Source of the DNA: Nocardia acididurans
GTDB taxonomy: Bacteria; Actinomycetota; Actinomycetes; Mycobacteriales; Mycobacteriaceae
Assembly: GCF_016741815.1 (NCBI RefSeq)
Contig: NZ_JAERRJ010000007.1
Coordinates: 124,001 to 188,000, forward strand
Length of the DNA stretch: 64,000 bases
Reading direction: 5' to 3'
In this document: positions 61,241 through 64,000 of the stretch, one piece after another
Position numbering within the stretch: position 1 is the first letter of the stretch
How the letters are laid out: every line of letters begins with the position of its first letter
The notes under the pieces: generated by a model
Databases searched by the model: none
What the model was told of the DNA's origin: nothing
What the model saw: the letters and a program-made list of their open reading frames with translations, nothing else
Program-made: the position numbers and the translations under genes

Positions 61241-61864
61241 ATGGAGATCACGTCGGCCGTCGCGGCGGTCCTCGGCGCTTTCGGCCTCTCCGGGGCGGCC
61301 GGGCTCAACGCCTGGCTGCCCCTGCTGGCGGTCGGCGCCGCGGATCGGTTCGGCTGGATCGAGCTGGGCGATGCCTACAGCTGGCTGTCGTCGACTCCCG
61401 CGCTGATCGTGCTCGCCGTGGTCTTCCTGTTCGATCTCGTCGGCGACAAGATCCCCGCGATCGACTCGGTGCTGCACGGTTTCGGCACGCTGGTGGCTCC
61501 GGCCTCGGGTGCGATCCTGTTCGCGGCCGAGACCAGCCTGTCGTCACAGCTGCCGCCCGCCGTCGCCGCCGTTCTCGGCGCGGTCACCGCGGGCAGTGTG
61601 CACGCGGGACGTTCGGTGGCGCGGCCGTTCGTGACGGGAACGACCGGGGGCGTGGGGAATCCGGTGGTGTCGACCGCCGAGGACGGCACCTCGCTCGCCC
61701 TCACCGTGCTCGCGCTGGCGGTGCCCGTGGTCGCCTTCATCGCGGTGGTGATCCTGCTGATCGTGATGGGCTGGTTGGCATTCCGCGCGGCGCGATGGCT
61801 ACGCGGCAGGCGGGGCCGCCAGGATCGGACGGATCCGCAGGGCTCGGCCGCTGTCGACCGGTAA
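61241..61864 (+). CDS. DUF4126 membrane protein
   Basis: A 207-residue protein with about four to five hydrophobic segments. The glycine-rich start (VAAVLGAFGLSGAAGLNAWLPLLAVG) and the FDLVGDKIPAIDSVLHGFGTLVAP motif identify DUF4126. The C-terminal tail is basic and cytosolic. Function is unknown. The ATG at 61241 was preferred over a GTG-type extension. It is convergent with the XRE-cupin gene. Confidence 0.88.
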   Translation: MEITSAVAAVLGAFGLSGAAGLNAWLPLLAVGAADRFGWIELGDAYSWLSSTPALIVLAVVFLFDLVGDKIPAIDSVLHGFGTLVAPASGAILFAAETSLSSQLPPAVAAVLGAVTAGSVHAGRSVARPFVTGTTGGVGNPVVSTAEDGTSLALTVLALAVPVVAFIAVVILLIVMGWLAFRAARWLRGRRGRQDRTDPQGSAAVDR

Positions 61865-61883
61865 TCCCTGTCGTCGTTGTGGA

Positions 61884-62471
61884 TCAGTGGGATTCCGGGT
61901 GGTCCGCGCGGACGTGCGCACGAATTCCGTGCTGGCCGAACAGGATCAGGAGTTCGACGGCGCCGCCGTCGGCACTGCCCAGCCAGTGCGGGAGCGAGGT
62001 GTCGAACTCGGCGGCTTCACCGGCGGGAAGGACGAGGTCGCGTTCGCCGACCACCAGCCGCAGGCGGCCGTTGAGGACGTACAGCCATTCGAAACCGTCA
62101 TGGGTTTTCAGCGCGGGTTCGAGCGGTTGCGGCTCGGCGGGGATGATCATCTTGAAGGCGTGCACCCCGCCCGGTCGGCGGGACAGCGGCACGAAAACCA
62201 TGCCCGCGCGTCGGATGGGCTTCAGGTGGATGCGGGGATCGCCGGTGCGGGGCGCGCCGACGAGCTCATCCAGCGGAGTGTCGTAGGCGCGGGCGAGCGG
62301 GAGCAGCAATTCCAGCGTCGCGCGGCGTTGACCGCTCTCCAGCCGTGACAGCGTGCTCTCCGATACGCCGGTGCGCACGGCGAGATCGGCGAGCGTGATG
62401 CCGCGAGCGCGGCGCAGGGCGCGCAGCCGGGGGCCGACCGCGTCGAGCACCTCATCGGTTTCTCGGTCCAT
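61884..62471 (-). CDS. XRE-family regulator with cupin domain
   Basis: A 195-residue two-domain regulator. The N-terminal HTH_3 is LRALRRARGITLADLAVRTGVSESTLSRLESGQR, and the C-terminal cupin contains HDGFEWLYVLNGRLRLVVG and LPAGEAAEFDTSLPHW. It is probably controlled by a small ligand bound in the cupin. It is divergent from the lipoprotein hydrolase gene across 90 bp, its most likely target. Confidence 0.9.
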   Translation of the reverse strand: MDRETDEVLDAVGPRLRALRRARGITLADLAVRTGVSESTLSRLESGQRRATLELLLPLARAYDTPLDELVGAPRTGDPRIHLKPIRRAGMVFVPLSRRPGGVHAFKMIIPAEPQPLEPALKTHDGFEWLYVLNGRLRLVVGERDLVLPAGEAAEFDTSLPHWLGSADGGAVELLILFGQHGIRAHVRADHPESH

Positions 62472-62561
62472 GCGACCAGCTTGCCAAAACCGCAAGAACG
62501 CGTGCCACCGCACGCGGGCGGGGGAAACACTGGGGCACATCCCGACCCGGAGGTAGCGCCC

Positions 62562-63626
62562 ATGACCAACGCCCCTGCCCGCACACACCGCGATTCACCG
62601 GTGCCCCCGGCGAACCGGCAGGCAGCACGACCGAGCCGCCTCCCGCGCGCTGCCCGTGCGGTCGTCACCCTCGCACTTGCACTGCTGACAGCTCTGGGCT
62701 GCTCCCCGGATTCGGCCACGCCCGCCGCTCCCGCCTACGCCGCCGCCACCCAGGGAGATCCGCGGTTCGAGAACACCTTTCGGCACGAGTTCGCCGAAAT
62801 CGACGGCGTTCGAATGCATTACGTGACCGGTGGCAGCGGTTCACCCGTGGTGCTGATCCACGGCTGGCCGCAGACCTGGTACGGCTGGTGGCCGATCATG
62901 CCCGCGCTGGCCGAACACCACACGGTGTACGCCGTCGACCTCCCCGGTCTCGGCGACAGCGTCGGCTCCCCCACCGGCTACGACAAGGCGACGCTGGCCC
63001 GCTACGTGCACTCCCTGATCGCCGACCGGCTCGGCATCCAGGACGCCCGCGTGGTGGGCCATGATTTCGGAGCGGCGGTGGCGTTCCAGTACGCCAGCGA
63101 ATTCCCGGCCGACACCGCCCGCCTCGGCTACCTCGACCTGCCGCTGCCCGGCCCGGCGATCGACGCCGCCACCTACCGGAATATGAGCTGGCACATCGCC
63201 TTCCACACACAGCGCCGAGTACCGGAGGCAGTGGTCGGCGACGACGTCCGCGAATACCTGGCCCTGTTCTATCCGCAAGTCTCCTACGGCGGCACAGCTT
63301 TCGGCGGAACCTCGACCCGCTCCCCGTTCACCGACGCCGAAATCGATGAATTCGCACGAACATACAGCCGCCCCGAAGCCCTGTCCGCCGGCTTCGAGCT
63401 CTACCGCGCCCTGGACCAGGACGTCCGCGACACCACCGCCGCCGCCACGACCACCGTTCCCACCCTGCTCATGACCGCCCAGGGCCAACTCGACCCGGTC
63501 CGAGCCACTCTCGCGCCCCGCGTCACCACCATCGTGCGCGCGGTCGACGTACCGAATGCCGGACACTGGCTCGTCGAAGAGAACCCACAATTCGTCACCG
63601 CGGAGCTCCTACAGTTCCTCGATTGA
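62562..63626 (+). CDS. Lipoprotein alpha/beta hydrolase (epoxide hydrolase-like)
   Basis: A 354-residue exported hydrolase. A basic N-terminus, a hydrophobic stretch and the lipobox TALGC (Cys near residue 47) indicate lipid anchoring. The hydrolase has HGWPQTWYGWW, the nucleophile elbow VGHDFGAAVAFQYA with Asp, and a late PNAGHWLVEENP with the catalytic His, like epoxide hydrolases. The start has GGAGG upstream. It faces the XRE-cupin regulator. Confidence 0.88.
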   Translation: MTNAPARTHRDSPVPPANRQAARPSRLPRAARAVVTLALALLTALGCSPDSATPAAPAYAAATQGDPRFENTFRHEFAEIDGVRMHYVTGGSGSPVVLIHGWPQTWYGWWPIMPALAEHHTVYAVDLPGLGDSVGSPTGYDKATLARYVHSLIADRLGIQDARVVGHDFGAAVAFQYASEFPADTARLGYLDLPLPGPAIDAATYRNMSWHIAFHTQRRVPEAVVGDDVREYLALFYPQVSYGGTAFGGTSTRSPFTDAEIDEFARTYSRPEALSAGFELYRALDQDVRDTTAAATTTVPTLLMTAQGQLDPVRATLAPRVTTIVRAVDVPNAGHWLVEENPQFVTAELLQFLD

Positions 63627-63671
63627 TCGCTGGCGCGGCACAACACACTCCGATGCAGAATACTTCGACAG

Positions 63672-64000
63672 ATGTCCGCCCCCAGCCTGTTCGACACCCC
63701 GGCCCTACACCGACTCCGCGACAGCGAGCGGGTCCTGATCGCCGGGGCACGCGGCGGCTTCGACCTGCTCAGCGGCTTGCCACTGGCCTTCGCACTGCAT
63801 GAGAGACAGAAGACGGTCTTTCTCGCGAACCTCACCTTCACGCCTGTCACCCGCACCGACGCACCGCAGGTCGCACCGGGGGTATTCGCCGTCGACGCCG
63901 CCACCACCGGCTCGCCCGCCTACTTCCCCGAGAGGAGGTGTTCCTGATCCGCAAAGGCGGCCCCGCGGATGTGGCCGCCGCGTACTCATGGCTCGCTCGC
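63672..64000 (+). pseudogene. DUF1152-type gene, apparently frameshifted, cut by window edge
   Basis: The frame from ATG 63672 encodes a DUF1152-like start (RVLIAGARGGFDLLSGLPLAFALHERQK, VFLANLTFTPV, SPAYFPE) but stops at 63947. Another frame continues from about 63931 as EEVFLIRKGGPADVAAAYSWLA, which resembles the next part of the same family. A short deletion or frameshift near 63930 is suggested, with about 12-14 residues missing. The gene runs off the right edge, so its intactness beyond is unknown. Confidence 0.5.

Overview
The window is high-GC DNA from a mycolic-acid actinomycete (order Mycobacteriales/Corynebacteriales), most likely a Nocardia or close relative. The evidence is an antigen-85-like mycolyltransferase, an MptB-type lipomannan mannosyltransferase next to a SufR-led suf operon, a mycothiol-dependent isomerase-type protein, a bacterial Ku protein and a DUF4189 secreted protein. 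Species assignment is inference.

Layout. (1) 1-7.4 kb: purine and urate catabolism. A minus-strand operon (uraD, uraH, urate oxidase, FAD subunit, 2Fe-2S subunit, 8-oxoguanine deaminase, molybdopterin subunit cut by the window edge) is divergent from a PucR activator. The genes are coupled by 1-4 bp overlaps. (2) 7.4-14.6 kb: a lipoprotein, an SDR, an alpha/beta hydrolase, MsrA, a coiled-coil protein, and a TetR regulator divergent from a two-gene antibiotic-type ABC exporter. (3) 14.57-14.89 kb: four tightly packed, sequence-divergent tRNA genes (Ser-UGA, Ser-GCU, Met-CAU, Lys-CUU) on the minus strand. The last is antisense to the end of the exporter permease. (4) 15-21.3 kb: small hypothetical proteins, a repeat (propeller-like) protein, Ku, a GNAT acetyltransferase, a DUF4189 protein and a LexA paralogue. 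(5) 21.4-27.9 kb: the suf Fe-S assembly operon sufR-B-D-C-S-U-T, with a candidate SufR operator and an iron-box-like sequence upstream. (6) 28-32.3 kb: peptide deformylase, a dehalogenase-type hydrolase, a zinc alcohol dehydrogenase with its TetR regulator, and a nuclease-like protein. These separate suf from (7) 32.4-36.9 kb: mptB, an ABC exporter and ctaA. In M. tuberculosis the suf and mptB blocks are adjacent. (8) 37-41 kb: a methyltransferase, an AraC regulator, a secreted lipase and its TetR regulator. (9) 41-47.6 kb: an N-acetylglucosamine PTS regulon (nagE-ptsH-ptsI-nagA-nagB divergent from EIIB-EIIA, plus a GntR/HutC regulator) with two identical 14-bp palindromes in the divergent promoter. 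(10) 47.6-64 kb: a quinone oxidoreductase, a TetR/flavin monooxygenase pair, a membrane-anchored NERD-like protein, a frameshifted propeller-TM-esterase gene, an RraA-like protein, an MDMPI protein, a mycolyltransferase, a VOC protein, an LVIVD-type secreted protein, DUF4126, an XRE-cupin regulator, an epoxide-hydrolase-like lipoprotein and a broken DUF1152 gene.

Much of the window is ordinary chromosomal metabolism. The most unusual items are the compact divergent tRNA array, the propeller-esterase gene, the LexA paralogue with an altered recognition helix, the intracellular nuclease-fold protein with a large insertion, and several very clean regulator/operator pairs. I did not find a defence system, prophage, IS element or CRISPR array.
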